From positions 1 to 37,279 of the IMG/VR virus record IMGVR_UViG_3300030098_002146: a stretch of DNA of 37,279 nt, one strand, 5' to 3'. Source of the DNA: a virus. A model generated the notes under the pieces. The model searched no databases. It was not told the DNA's origin and saw only the letters and a list, made by a program, of their open reading frames with translations. The position numbers were made by a program, and so were the translations under genes. Below are positions 1 to 5,809 of the stretch, in pieces (the first letter of the stretch is position 1; each line of letters begins with the position of its first letter).

Positions 1-25
1 TAACCCTATATATAGGTTTACCCAT
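1..25 (-). CDS. 5' fragment of the 79-aa hypothetical gene (cut by window edge)
   Basis: The first eight codons (MGKPIYRV) of the gene that is complete at 36392-36631 are present here. The reading frame runs off the window at base 1. Its start overlaps the end of the upstream 74-aa gene by 8 bp, exactly as in the right-hand copy. It is therefore the same gene seen twice across the contig joint, not a degraded paralog. Confidence 0.8.
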
Positions 26-242
26 TTCGTTTTTCTTTTTCTATCTCTAATACCTCTATCAACTCTTCTTTAGTGTGAAGCTTTCTTGCTTTATTGCCAT
101 AAATTTTAGCGTTTTCCCTGCTATACTCATCAGGATTATAAACAAGCTTAACTTCCCTAACAAAATCTTTTGAGTCGTATTTAACTATCCATCTAGAATC
201 GCTACAATGCTTATGTCTTTTTAAATGATGTAAGTAGCTCAT
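18..242 (-). CDS. Hypothetical protein, 74 aa (left copy)
   Basis: A small, charged, soluble-looking protein that I do not recognise. The N-terminus is His- and Lys-rich (MSYLHHLKRHKH), followed by an acidic/basic helical C-terminal half with a Glu/Lys-rich end. There is no membrane segment or Cys pair. It follows the DUF3310 gene by 1 bp and overlaps the next gene by 8 bp, so it sits in the middle of the early-type operon. The right-end copy (36624-36848) differs by 10 nucleotides in the coding region and only three residues (K11N, D15N, D26E), which shows that the protein is under selection and real. Function unknown. Confidence 0.75.
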   Translation of the reverse strand: MSYLHHLKRHKHCSDSRWIVKYDSKDFVREVKLVYNPDEYSRENAKIYGNKARKLHTKEELIEVLEIEKEKRNG

Positions 243-243
243 T

Positions 244-465
244 TTATTTTTGTTTTATTTCTTCTATTTTCTCTAGCTCAAACTCCAAATGTGCTATTGC
301 TTTTTTGATACACTCTATTGGTTTTGCGTGCTTCTTTTCTGCTCTCAAAAGATAGGTAACAGCGGTTCCTATATTATAGTTTAAGTCAAATCCTGAAACT
401 ACTTTTCTAGCTTCATAACCATTGTTGCCCATGTAGTAATGAGGAACTCTATTATCTCTACTCAT
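244..465 (-). CDS. DUF3310-like protein, 73 aa (left copy)
   Basis: The fold signature matches the DUF3310 family of small phage proteins. It has an early PHYY segment, then GFDLNYNIGTAVTYLLRAEKK (roughly residues 26-46; family pattern GxAxxYxxRxxxK), then a helix with a C-terminal KKAIAHLEFELEK. The family is often called nucleotide-kinase-associated, but its biochemical role is not established. It overlaps the upstream 87-aa gene by 8 bp and precedes the 74-aa gene by 1 bp. The right-end copy encodes an identical protein despite 12 nucleotide differences, a strong sign of purifying selection. I am fairly sure of the family, not of any activity. Confidence 0.8.
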   Translation of the reverse strand: MSRDNRVPHYYMGNNGYEARKVVSGFDLNYNIGTAVTYLLRAEKKHAKPIECIKKAIAHLEFELEKIEEIKQK

Positions 466-721
466 TTGTATCTGTTTTAGTGTAGTATTTTCTTCTTAAT
501 CCTATTTTCATTTCCCTCTCAATAATTTTTTTAGAAAGGCCGCCCTCCTCTTCAGATGCTTTTAAATAGTAATCTGCTATAACAAAAAATACATTCAGGT
601 TAAAATCTAAAGCCCTTCTCAAGGTTTTTATTTTTTCTTTATAATTCAAAGATAGATAATAATTTTTAGTAAGCTTCGTATCCATCATCTTCATATCCGT
701 TATAATGCTTTTCGTATTCAC
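458..721 (-). CDS. Hypothetical protein, up to 87 aa (left copy)
   Basis: An unrecognised basic protein whose core is LSLNYKEKIKTLRRALDF followed by a hydrophobic NVFFVIADYYLKA stretch and a Lys/Arg-rich C-terminus. Several in-frame ATGs lie close together at the start (721, 694, 688, 685), so the true start is uncertain. The longest version overlaps the end of the upstream membrane-protein gene by 56 bp; a start at 694-685 cuts that to 20-29 bp. It overlaps DUF3310 by 8 bp downstream. The right-end copy (37064-37279, cut by the window) shows one residue change (Glu to Asp). Function unknown. Confidence 0.65.
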   Translation of the reverse strand: MNTKSIITDMKMMDTKLTKNYYLSLNYKEKIKTLRRALDFNLNVFFVIADYYLKASEEEGGLSKKIIEREMKIGLRRKYYTKTDTNE

Positions 722-905
722 AATCTTTTAGTTTAGCTTTTTTAAGCTCATAAAAATAAAGCCTTCTAAATTTATCCAGCTCTTTTAGAGTGGCTTTACT
801 TTCTTGTGCTACAGTATAAAGAGTGCAAATAGCTCCAATAATAAACCCTAAAGCTAGGCACAAAGATATACAAAGCAAAGGCTCAAATATATTAGTGTAT
901 GACAT
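666..905 (-). CDS. Small membrane protein with cytoplasmic-type acidic tail, 79 aa
   Basis: One clear hydrophobic segment lies near the N-terminus (about residues 7-32, LLCISLCLALGFIIGAICTL), followed by a Lys-rich amphipathic helix and an acidic, Tyr/Asp/Glu-rich end. This suggests a single-pass inner-membrane protein with the bulk of the chain on one side. The start is 4 bp after the stop of the preceding 68-aa gene. There is no lipobox or Cys pair outside the membrane. It could be an exclusion or host-takeover factor, but nothing in the sequence decides this. Confidence 0.65.
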   Translation of the reverse strand: MSYTNIFEPLLCISLCLALGFIIGAICTLYTVAQESKATLKELDKFRRLYFYELKKAKLKDCEYEKHYNGYEDDGYEAY

Positions 906-909
906 CTTT

Positions 910-1116
910 TTAAAGTTCTTTTGTTAATAATTCTATTCTTTTTTCTCTCTCCTCAAAGCTTAATCCTTCCCAATCTTCAGGCTTTATTATACCATGTGTA
1001 GAGAAAATAATAAGCTCTTTATACGCCAGCTTTTCTTTTCTAGTTTGATTGGTTAGCTCTCCCATATAGAGCCACATTTTCATTAGATTTATTGGGTCTG
1101 TTTTGTGTTTTTCCAT
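910..1116 (-). CDS. Hypothetical protein, 68 aa
   Basis: A small helical protein with no motif that I recognise. The centre is basic (TRKEKLAYKELI) and the C-terminal half acidic/basic (EDWEGLSFEEREKRIELLTKEL). The start is supported by the box TTAACTTA placed 11 nt before the ATG (bases 1128-1135), a pattern seen before several other starts in this genome. It begins 10 bp after the 119-aa gene and ends 4 bp before the membrane-protein gene. Confidence 0.65.
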   Translation of the reverse strand: MEKHKTDPINLMKMWLYMGELTNQTRKEKLAYKELIIFSTHGIIKPEDWEGLSFEEREKRIELLTKEL

Positions 1117-1126
1117 TTTTATACAA

Positions 1127-1486
1127 TTAAGTTAATAGTTTAGGTTCAGGTCGGTATCCTATAACATCAGAAGGTTTAGCTCCCTCGTTTTCAACCTTGT
1201 TTCTAGCTTCCCATATTACAGCTCTCCATTTTTTTATCCAAACATAATATGTCTTTACATTAAGCACAAACAAATCTGTATCTCTAACACCTTTTCTGAA
1301 AGCCATTTGAATGTCCTCAAACATTAAATTCTTAAAGTCAGCGTACAAATCTTCACAAAGAGATTGAGCTAGGATAACTATATCCTGCTCGCTCTTTGAT
1401 TGACCTAATTCTACAAAAGTCTTGCTAACTAAATCAACACACTTTAATGTTAGTTCTTTTTTGTTTTCTTGTTTTATGTATTTCAT
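1127..1486 (-). CDS. Hypothetical protein next to the replication initiator, 119 aa
   Basis: A mostly helical protein. Its middle (about residues 38-85: ILAQSLCEDLYADF, then DIQMAFRKGVRDTDLF and LNVKTYYVWIKKWR) resembles small phage proteins that sit beside DnaD/replisome-organiser genes, where a helix-rich domain counts as a loader or partner. I cannot assign a family with confidence. Its first base pair overlaps the end of the 220-aa initiator-like gene, so the two are translationally coupled, which favours a shared role in replication start. Confidence 0.65.
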   Translation of the reverse strand: MKYIKQENKKELTLKCVDLVSKTFVELGQSKSEQDIVILAQSLCEDLYADFKNLMFEDIQMAFRKGVRDTDLFVLNVKTYYVWIKKWRAVIWEARNKVENEGAKPSDVIGYRPEPKLLT

Positions 1487-2148
1487 TATTGATTCTGTAT
1501 TATATCTCTAGCTTTCTGCCACGAATTTAGTTGAGACTCAACCTTACTGCCTTTATTATTCGGTCTAGCAGTTTCATAGGTATTTTTCTCCCAATTTCTA
1601 ATTGCCGCCTTCCAATCTTTCATAGGATTTTTCCCAACTTTCCATCCGTTGCTTTCGTAAAAGTCAAAGAACTTTTGTATATCAACTTTGTTTTGTCTTT
1701 CTACGCAATAAATCTCTAGTTCGTCTAGTGAAGGCTTTTTAAACCTTTTTAGTTTAACTGGATTCTTTATCTCTCCATCAAATCCAGCAACATCAACAGG
1801 GCTTATACCTTCTATATTATACACATCGTGCTTGTCTAAAAGCTTAATTACAGCTTGATGAGGTCTTGAGTTTTCGTTAAGTGTTCCGTACTGAAAGTCT
1901 ATGAACTTTGGTATAAACCATTTATTACCATCATCAAATATTTTTATTTGACTTTCAAAAACTTTAGCCGCTTCTGTAGGGTTTATTTTGCTTCCTATCC
2001 TTATAGAAGCGACTTCAAAGTCAGTATCCCATATTCCTGCGTGGTTGCAATCATCTAATATGTATAGCCATAATAGTTTAAACTTTGCAGGCAGGTTTCT
2101 AATAAAACCTTTTTTCCATTTGTCTGTATCTGTAAATCTCTTTGCCAT
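1486..2148 (-). CDS. Replication initiator / DnaD-like replisome organiser, 220 aa
   Basis: The N-terminal 75 or so residues (MAKRFTDTDKW, then FIRNLPAKFKLLWLYILDDC, then AGIWDTDF) match the winged-helix start of phage replisome-organiser proteins common in Bacteroidetes phages. The C-terminus (around residues 155-190) has the pattern FFDFYESNGWKVGKNPMKDWKAAIRNWEK in pieces, typical of DnaD/DnaT-type helicase-loader tails with the GWKVGKNPMKDW core. The likely role is binding phage origin DNA and bringing in the host helicase. No phage helicase or polymerase is visible, so it would act on the host replisome. It lies between the M20 peptidase gene (2 bp away) and the 119-aa gene (1-bp overlap). 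Confidence 0.7.
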   Translation of the reverse strand: MAKRFTDTDKWKKGFIRNLPAKFKLLWLYILDDCNHAGIWDTDFEVASIRIGSKINPTEAAKVFESQIKIFDDGNKWFIPKFIDFQYGTLNENSRPHQAVIKLLDKHDVYNIEGISPVDVAGFDGEIKNPVKLKRFKKPSLDELEIYCVERQNKVDIQKFFDFYESNGWKVGKNPMKDWKAAIRNWEKNTYETARPNNKGSKVESQLNSWQKARDIIQNQ

Positions 2149-2150
2149 AT

Positions 2151-3239
2151 CTATTTATTTTTTTGATAGTTAATTAAATATTGGTTGACTATTTGCTTGT
2201 GCTTGATTGAGCCATCATAGTTGTCAGATATATCTTCATAATCTATTTCCATTTGATTAGGGTCTTTTAGCTCTTCTGTTGTTGTTAACTGAATATCGCT
2301 GCAACAATCAGGACAAAATCTCCAATCTTCTTTATCTGTACTCCATTTACTTGGTTTTAAGTTTTTACACCCGCAATAATAACAACACTCAACCCCATCC
2401 TCATCGTGAATTACTTCTGAATCTCCGTACCAATAATCTCTATTGGCTCCATAAAAATCTCCATACTCGTAATCTGCATATCCAAAAATAAATTTATTTT
2501 CGTATTTATTACAATCTAATTCTTTAACTAGGTTAATCATCATATTCAAGCAATTATTAGCGTCATCAAATATAACAACCTCATCGTCTGAATGTGGAGA
2601 GTAGTATCCGCAACTCATATTTGCTACACAAACACCAACACCATTCTCTGCTAATTGCCCTACATCTGTAATGGCTCCTGAAGTTTCTTTATATCCATGA
2701 TGCGCAAGTATAGGAGCTATAGCATTGCTAAATTCATCACTAAAAAGCCTTCCTGATATGTTGTTTACAAAATCAGTATTACCTCTTCTGTCGCCCTGTA
2801 AACAATATCCAACATCCTTAAACCATTCCATGTCTGCATTTCGGCTTCCTATACAACCAATTTCCTCTGAATGAAAAAAGGCACATTTGATTTTATCAAA
2901 CTTCATTAGCATTTGTAATGCTAGCCACACTCCCACTTTATCGTCCCCACCAACACCTACCTGTGTTCCTGTTTCAGAGTTAAAAGCGAACAAACACCCG
3001 TCATCATCAAAAACCTTATAGTGTTTATGTATGTCGTGTACTGTGTCTGTGTGAGCTACTATACATGGATATATTTTAGAGCTACCTTTAGTTATGTATA
3101 TATTGTTTTTGTTTATCACTACTTCTGCATTAGGAACATTAGCTTTGCAAAATTCATAAATATAAGTAATCATATCATATTCATTACCACTTGTGGTTTG
3201 AATTGATAAAGTCTCAATAAGTAATTGTTTTCTATTCAT
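2151..3239 (-). CDS. M20-family (peptidase T-like) zinc metallopeptidase with C-terminal zinc ribbon, 362 aa
   Basis: The M20 dinuclear-zinc motifs are all present and in order: AHTDT (H63, D65), GVGGDDKVG (bridging Asp at 99/100), HSEEIGCIGS (catalytic and ligand E125/E126), QGDRRGN (D150) and SPHSDDE (H216). Family enzymes are exopeptidases or amidohydrolases that cleave small peptides. Beyond residue 240, the usual end of the catalytic core, comes an acidic Tyr-rich linker and then a four-Cys zinc ribbon (C286/C289 and C309/C312). The lid or dimerisation insert of many M20 enzymes seems absent. It is the first gene after promoter 3446-3477 and a structured-looking leader. The substrate is unknown. 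The motif set gives high confidence in the fold; a role in host peptide or peptidoglycan-fragment breakdown is only inference. Confidence 0.85.
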   Translation of the reverse strand: MNRKQLLIETLSIQTTSGNEYDMITYIYEFCKANVPNAEVVINKNNIYITKGSSKIYPCIVAHTDTVHDIHKHYKVFDDDGCLFAFNSETGTQVGVGGDDKVGVWLALQMLMKFDKIKCAFFHSEEIGCIGSRNADMEWFKDVGYCLQGDRRGNTDFVNNISGRLFSDEFSNAIAPILAHHGYKETSGAITDVGQLAENGVGVCVANMSCGYYSPHSDDEVVIFDDANNCLNMMINLVKELDCNKYENKFIFGYADYEYGDFYGANRDYWYGDSEVIHDEDGVECCYYCGCKNLKPSKWSTDKEDWRFCPDCCSDIQLTTTEELKDPNQMEIDYEDISDNYDGSIKHKQIVNQYLINYQKNK

Positions 3240-3441
3240 ACGCGTTTTCTTTTAGTTAGTTAATAGTTAGTTAGAAAAGAAATGGGAGGGCATTTTACCC
3301 TATCCTGCCAAGCATGAGGTTTATTCTCGGGCGAAACTCCTCAATTAAGGGTATTTTTAACCCTACAAGTAGATACCGAACCTCCCAAATCTATATAAGT
3401 GGCTCAAGAATTAACCTGACCTTTGTACTTCCACTTAATTC
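3240..3441 (-). promoter_or_regulatory. Candidate structured RNA leader of the M20 peptidase operon
   Basis: About 200 nt lie between the expected transcription start (near 3440) and the peptidase start, with no open frame of note and visibly more G+C than the flanks. On the minus strand I can pair 3381-3387 with 3283-3289 (UGGGAGG/CCUCCCA), closing a domain with two inner hairpins: 3360-3364 with 3348-3352 and 3339-3343 with 3315-3319. Upstream, 3435-3441 pairs with 3408-3414 (GAAUUAA/UUAAUUC) and 3431-3437 pairs with 3396-3402 (UAAGUGG/CCACUUA). These two overlap, so they are alternatives or a pseudoknot. This suggests a cis-regulatory RNA or a separate small RNA. I know no named family that it fits. 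Confidence 0.5.
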
Positions 3442-3445
3442 TATA

Positions 3446-3477
3446 CAAAGATACGAAATATATTTGAATTGACCAAA
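3446..3477 (-). promoter_or_regulatory. Bacteroidetes-type promoter for the M20 peptidase operon
   Basis: Read on the minus strand, TTTG (3474-3477) is followed after 20 nt by TATCTTTG (3446-3453), a perfect match to the Bacteroidetes housekeeping sigma consensus TTTG-N19..21-TAnnTTTG. The start of transcription should fall near 3440, giving a leader of about 200 nt. Confidence 0.75.
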
Positions 3478-3505
3478 TTATTTAGCACTTTATTTAAAAT
3501 AATTT

Positions 3506-3583
3506 AGAAGAGAGAAGGAAAATAGTAATCTTTCAAAGTATAACTGCTGGTTAATAATTAATGATTACAACCTCCCCTCTCCT
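3506..3583 (-). terminator. Long hairpin after the SSB-like gene, probable terminator or RNA-processing element
   Basis: Starting 8 nt after the SSB-like stop, 3571-3583 pairs with 3506-3518 over 13 bp (three G-U pairs). Inside, GTAATC pairs with GATTAC over 6 bp, and a small TAAC/GTTA hairpin caps it. The 3' flank is A/T-rich but lacks a clean U-run, so intrinsic termination is likely but not certain. It separates the DNA-metabolism operon from promoter 3446-3477. Confidence 0.5.
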
Positions 3584-3591
3584 AAATGTTT

Positions 3592-3849
3592 TTAGAATGG
3601 CAAATCTTCATCCTCTACATTATCAGCTTTAACTTCTTTTGGCGGCTCATAAGTATTTTCGTAAGCGTAATGAGTTGCTCCTTTTTCAGAAGGCTCTCTC
3701 CTTTCTGCTATCGTTATGTTACACCATCCTTTTTTTGCTATTTTTTGCAAGTCATCTACTTTAAAACTTGCGTTAAATAAATCTCCATATTGAGTAGTAA
3801 CTTTTTTTATACTACTTGCTACATAATTTTTTTCTGACATTTTATTCAT
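3592..3849 (-). CDS. Small SSB-like protein with acidic DLPF tail, 85 aa
   Basis: A short protein with a beta-rich core (roughly residues 20-65) ending in an acidic linker and the terminal EDEDLPF, the kind of tip (DDDLPF/DDDIPF) that bacterial SSB proteins use to dock replication and repair partners. The core is too short for a classic OB-fold SSB. The ITIAERREPSEKGATH stretch resembles small phage ssDNA-binding or PUR-type proteins. It is last in an operon with an Erf/SSAP-like gene and a DnaA-like gene and overlaps the DnaA-like gene by 8 bp. A start at M4 (3840) is also possible. I infer ssDNA binding from the tail and the context. Confidence 0.6.
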   Translation of the reverse strand: MNKMSEKNYVASSIKKVTTQYGDLFNASFKVDDLQKIAKKGWCNITIAERREPSEKGATHYAYENTYEPPKEVKADNVEDEDLPF

Positions 3850-4291
3850 TTTTGGTTATTAAATTTTGTGCTTGGTTTTGAACTAAAGAATCTATTTGTT
3901 TTTGTATTTTATTTTTCATTTTTTCCAAATGTTTTAATTCGTCCATAAAATACTCAATACTATTCTTATCTACTAAAGTTTTCTTAATTTTATTGTAATT
4001 ATCATCGTACCCTTTATAAAGCTCGCTATAAGTATTGTGCATCTTTACCGCGTGCATAACAGTAGCGTGATGAGTGTTTGCCATCTTTCCAATAGTTTGT
4101 AAGGGGAGACCGAAAATATTCCTTAATAAAGCGCAGTACACCCTTCTAGCTTCAATAATTTCAATCTTTCTAGATTTAGATGTTACTATATACCACTCTA
4201 AATCATACAATCTCTCTATCTCTCCTTTAATTCTTTTGTTTCTTTCATCGGTAAACGCTAATGACTTAATCCTTATCTTATTCTGTCCCAT
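3842..4291 (-). CDS. Stand-alone DnaA domain IV-like DNA-binding protein, 149 aa
   Basis: Residues 47-85 read as the DnaA C-terminal DNA-binding domain: a helix with EARRVYCALLRNIFGLPL, then the signature TIGKMANTHHATVMHAVKM (66-84), equivalent to the DnaA IGxxFGGRDHTTVxHA motif. There is no AAA+ ATPase part. A basic N-terminal arm and a C-terminal coiled-coil-like Lys/Gln-rich helix (about 113-140) flank it. It probably binds DnaA-box-like sequences and could redirect or block the host initiator, or act as a regulator. It overlaps neighbours on both sides (19 bp and 8 bp) in the DNA-metabolism operon. Confidence 0.75.
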   Translation of the reverse strand: MGQNKIRIKSLAFTDERNKRIKGEIERLYDLEWYIVTSKSRKIEIIEARRVYCALLRNIFGLPLQTIGKMANTHHATVMHAVKMHNTYSELYKGYDDNYNKIKKTLVDKNSIEYFMDELKHLEKMKNKIQKQIDSLVQNQAQNLITKNE

Positions 4292-4575
4292 TGTATTACA
4301 TTTTCTTTATAATCAGTTTCTCCTTCCACTTTAAAATTATCTTTAAGGTCTATTTCTATAATATCAATAACATCTTTAACTTCTACATTTAAAAATTTAG
4401 CTAACCTTAACATATGATAATACCTTATTAGATAAGGGTAGTCTAAATACCTTTCAATAGTAGAGCCTTTAATGTTTAGTATCCTGCCAAACTTTTGTTT
4501 TGATATTCCTTTTATTCTAAGAATAGCCTCCAACTCATTTCTTGAGTTTCTTACTTTTTCATAATCATTTTTCAT
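4273..4575 (-). CDS. Cro/XRE-like helix-turn-helix protein, about 100 aa
   Basis: Residues 10-60 (from the ATG at 4575) contain a helix-turn-helix of the Cro/C1 type: AILRIKGISKQKFGRILNIKGSTIERYLDYP, then a helix with RLAKFLNVEVKDVID. The C-terminal 35 residues are acidic and unassigned. I prefer the start at 4575 over 4599 because it falls 1 bp past the upstream stop and has an AAAATATTATTAAA leader. It is a likely transcription regulator of early genes. No lysogeny partner genes are visible, so a CI-type repressor role is not supported. Confidence 0.7.
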   Translation of the reverse strand: MKNDYEKVRNSRNELEAILRIKGISKQKFGRILNIKGSTIERYLDYPYLIRYYHMLRLAKFLNVEVKDVIDIIEIDLKDNFKVEGETDYKENVIQWDRIR

Positions 4576-4576
4576 T

Positions 4577-4801
4577 TTAATAATATTTTGGTTTAACAAT
4601 AATTTTTCTTAATGAATTAATAGGTACTAAAAATTTCCTCTGCTTGTTATTATAAAACTTTCTTACATCTTTCTCTGTTAGCACACTCATAATATCATCT
4701 TCTACAATCTCTCCTATCATTTGACTAGCATTTGAATTGAAAACAATGTAGGTAAATGGTTTGCTGTGATGTTTATGTATCTCAACTATCAAAGACTCCA
4801 T
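4577..4801 (-). CDS. Hypothetical protein, about 74 aa
   Basis: An unrecognised basic beta/alpha protein (MESLIVEIHKHH at the start, a Lys-rich LVPINSLRKIIVKPKYY end). An in-frame ATG at 4849 would overlap the upstream gene by 68 bp. The ATG at 4801 has a GCGAAAAA leader and a 20-bp overlap, so I choose it. It ends 1 bp before the HTH gene's preferred start. There is no membrane segment or Cys motif. Confidence 0.6.
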   Translation of the reverse strand: MESLIVEIHKHHSKPFTYIVFNSNASQMIGEIVEDDIMSVLTEKDVRKFYNNKQRKFLVPINSLRKIIVKPKYY

Positions 4802-5051
4802 TTTTTCGCATTTGTTCGTATTGGTCTTTCGGGTCTCTTTTGATTTCATTCTCTTTTAAATATTTTAATATTTCTTCTGCTTCTATTTCTGAAAGCTCAT
4901 TTATATTTAACAATATATTTTCTTTGTCTGAGCTAGGTAAAGAAGTGTAGGGAAGGATGCTCTCAATATAATTAAGCTGCCAATGTTCTGCTTCTTTTGG
5001 CTTGCCGTTAACAACATCCTCCATCCACTCTTCATGTTCATTATTAGTCAT
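4782..5051 (-). CDS. Hypothetical acidic protein, 89 aa
   Basis: A Glu/Asn-rich helical protein (MTNNEHEEWMEDVV at the start; LSEIEAEEILKYLKENEIK in the middle). There is no motif that I recognise. Small acidic helical proteins next to recombination genes are often partner or inhibitor proteins, but I have no direct evidence here. It overlaps the Erf/SSAP-like gene by 8 bp upstream and the 74-aa gene by 20 bp downstream, so it is tightly coupled within the operon. Confidence 0.65.
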   Translation of the reverse strand: MTNNEHEEWMEDVVNGKPKEAEHWQLNYIESILPYTSLPSSDKENILLNINELSEIEAEEILKYLKENEIKRDPKDQYEQMRKNGVFDS

Positions 5052-5472
5052 CTACAATCTCATCTTGACCAAATACTCCTTGCTCATAAAAACCAGCAAT
5101 CTTCAACACAACTCTGCTCATAGCTCTCTTTTCTGCCATAGCTACAGGGAACTTTTTACCACCTCCCATTAAATTACTATCAGAAGCTTCTCCAAAACTC
5201 ATCATGTTTCTAACATCTGATTCTCTGTGTCCTGTTTTCATTGTTGCTGTTGCTCTCATAACAACCCAATCAGTTTGCATAACGATAGGTTCGTAAGCTA
5301 CCATAATGTTTTTCTTGCTTACAATCTTATCTATACCTGTTCTAGTTATAATTACAAAGCCACGCTTGTCTTTATAAACATCTTCTTTAACAAGTCCATT
5401 TTCTCTAAATAGTCTTTTTAAAGTTTCTTCTTTTGTTTCTTTTACTTCCGTAGTGTTTTCAACTTTTTTCAT
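5044..5472 (-). CDS. Erf/SSAP-like recombination-associated protein, 142 aa
   Basis: The C-terminal half has the pattern shared by phage single-strand annealing families: TATMKTGHRES, then FGEASDSN, then KKFPVAMAEKRAMSRVVLKIAGFYE (in pieces, residues 86-130), where AEKRAxxRxxL is the diagnostic block. The N-terminus is a short Lys/Glu-rich helix. It probably helps anneal or handle ssDNA in phage recombination, together with the SSB-like protein and perhaps the VRR-NUC nuclease. The family link rests on this motif only. The start is backed by the box TTAACTAA 12 nt upstream (5485-5492). Confidence 0.6.
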   Translation of the reverse strand: MKKVENTTEVKETKEETLKRLFRENGLVKEDVYKDKRGFVIITRTGIDKIVSKKNIMVAYEPIVMQTDWVVMRATATMKTGHRESDVRNMMSFGEASDSNLMGGGKKFPVAMAEKRAMSRVVLKIAGFYEQGVFGQDEIVDD

Positions 5473-5495
5473 TTTAATAAAGTTTTAGTTAATAA

Positions 5496-5786
5496 TTAAT
5501 TAATAAGTGAATCTATAAGATTTTTAAGCCTAGAATCAAAGCTTGTTTTTTTATCTTTGTTAAGCTTATAGTTAACAACTGTTGTTGTTTTTAAACCTCC
5601 ATCCGCCTTTTTATAGCGAGTAGGAACTTCTGTTGGTATAGAAATTATATCATGTCCTTGCTTTCTTAAAGAGTAAATAATTCCTGATAATCTATAAGCT
5701 CCATATTGATTTATAGCTTCTTTTTGTGTTAATCTTCTACCTTCTTTTAAGTGCTGTAGAATATCACTCGTTTGTGTTTTCGCCAT
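5496..5786 (-). CDS. HTH_39-type helix-turn-helix protein, 96 aa
   Basis: Residues 6-48 fit the HTH_39 pattern: SDILQHLKEGRRLTQKEAINQYGAYRLSGIIYSLRKQGHDI (in pieces), with the conserved LTQxEAxxxYGxxRLSxxIxxLRxxG. The rest (49-96) is a basic extension. These small proteins are common in phages and mobile elements of Bacteroidetes and are taken to bind DNA. It has the pre-start box TTAACTAA 11 nt before the ATG. It lies 23 bp before the SSAP-like gene and after the lipoprotein gene. Confidence 0.75.
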   Translation of the reverse strand: MAKTQTSDILQHLKEGRRLTQKEAINQYGAYRLSGIIYSLRKQGHDIISIPTEVPTRYKKADGGLKTTTVVNYKLNKDKKTSFDSRLKNLIDSLIN

Positions 5787-5809
5787 TTTTAAATAGTTTA
5801 GTTAATAAT

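Larger units (their letters stand above)
1..673. repeat. Left copy of 673-bp near-identical terminal redundancy
   Basis: This segment aligns base for base, without indels, to 36607-37279. I count 28 substitutions, about 96 percent identity. The alignment runs out to both window ends, which is what overlapping ends of a circular or circularly permuted molecule look like. It carries the start of a 79-aa gene, a 74-aa gene, the DUF3310 gene and most of an 87-aa gene, all repeated at the right end. The mismatches are not random: all 12 inside the DUF3310 gene are silent. I infer two strain variants joined at the ends rather than sequencing error. Confidence 0.9.

Noticed and set aside
3240-3441. 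tRNA, tmRNA or self-cleaving ribozyme in the leader
   Set aside because: No CCA end or T-arm in the right place and no hammerhead core (CUGANGA with GAAA) could be found.
4273-4575. Lysogeny repressor (CI-like) reading of the HTH protein
   Set aside because: No integrase, excisionase, divergent Cro/CI pair or attachment site is visible, and all genes lie on one strand. A general regulator is a safer call.
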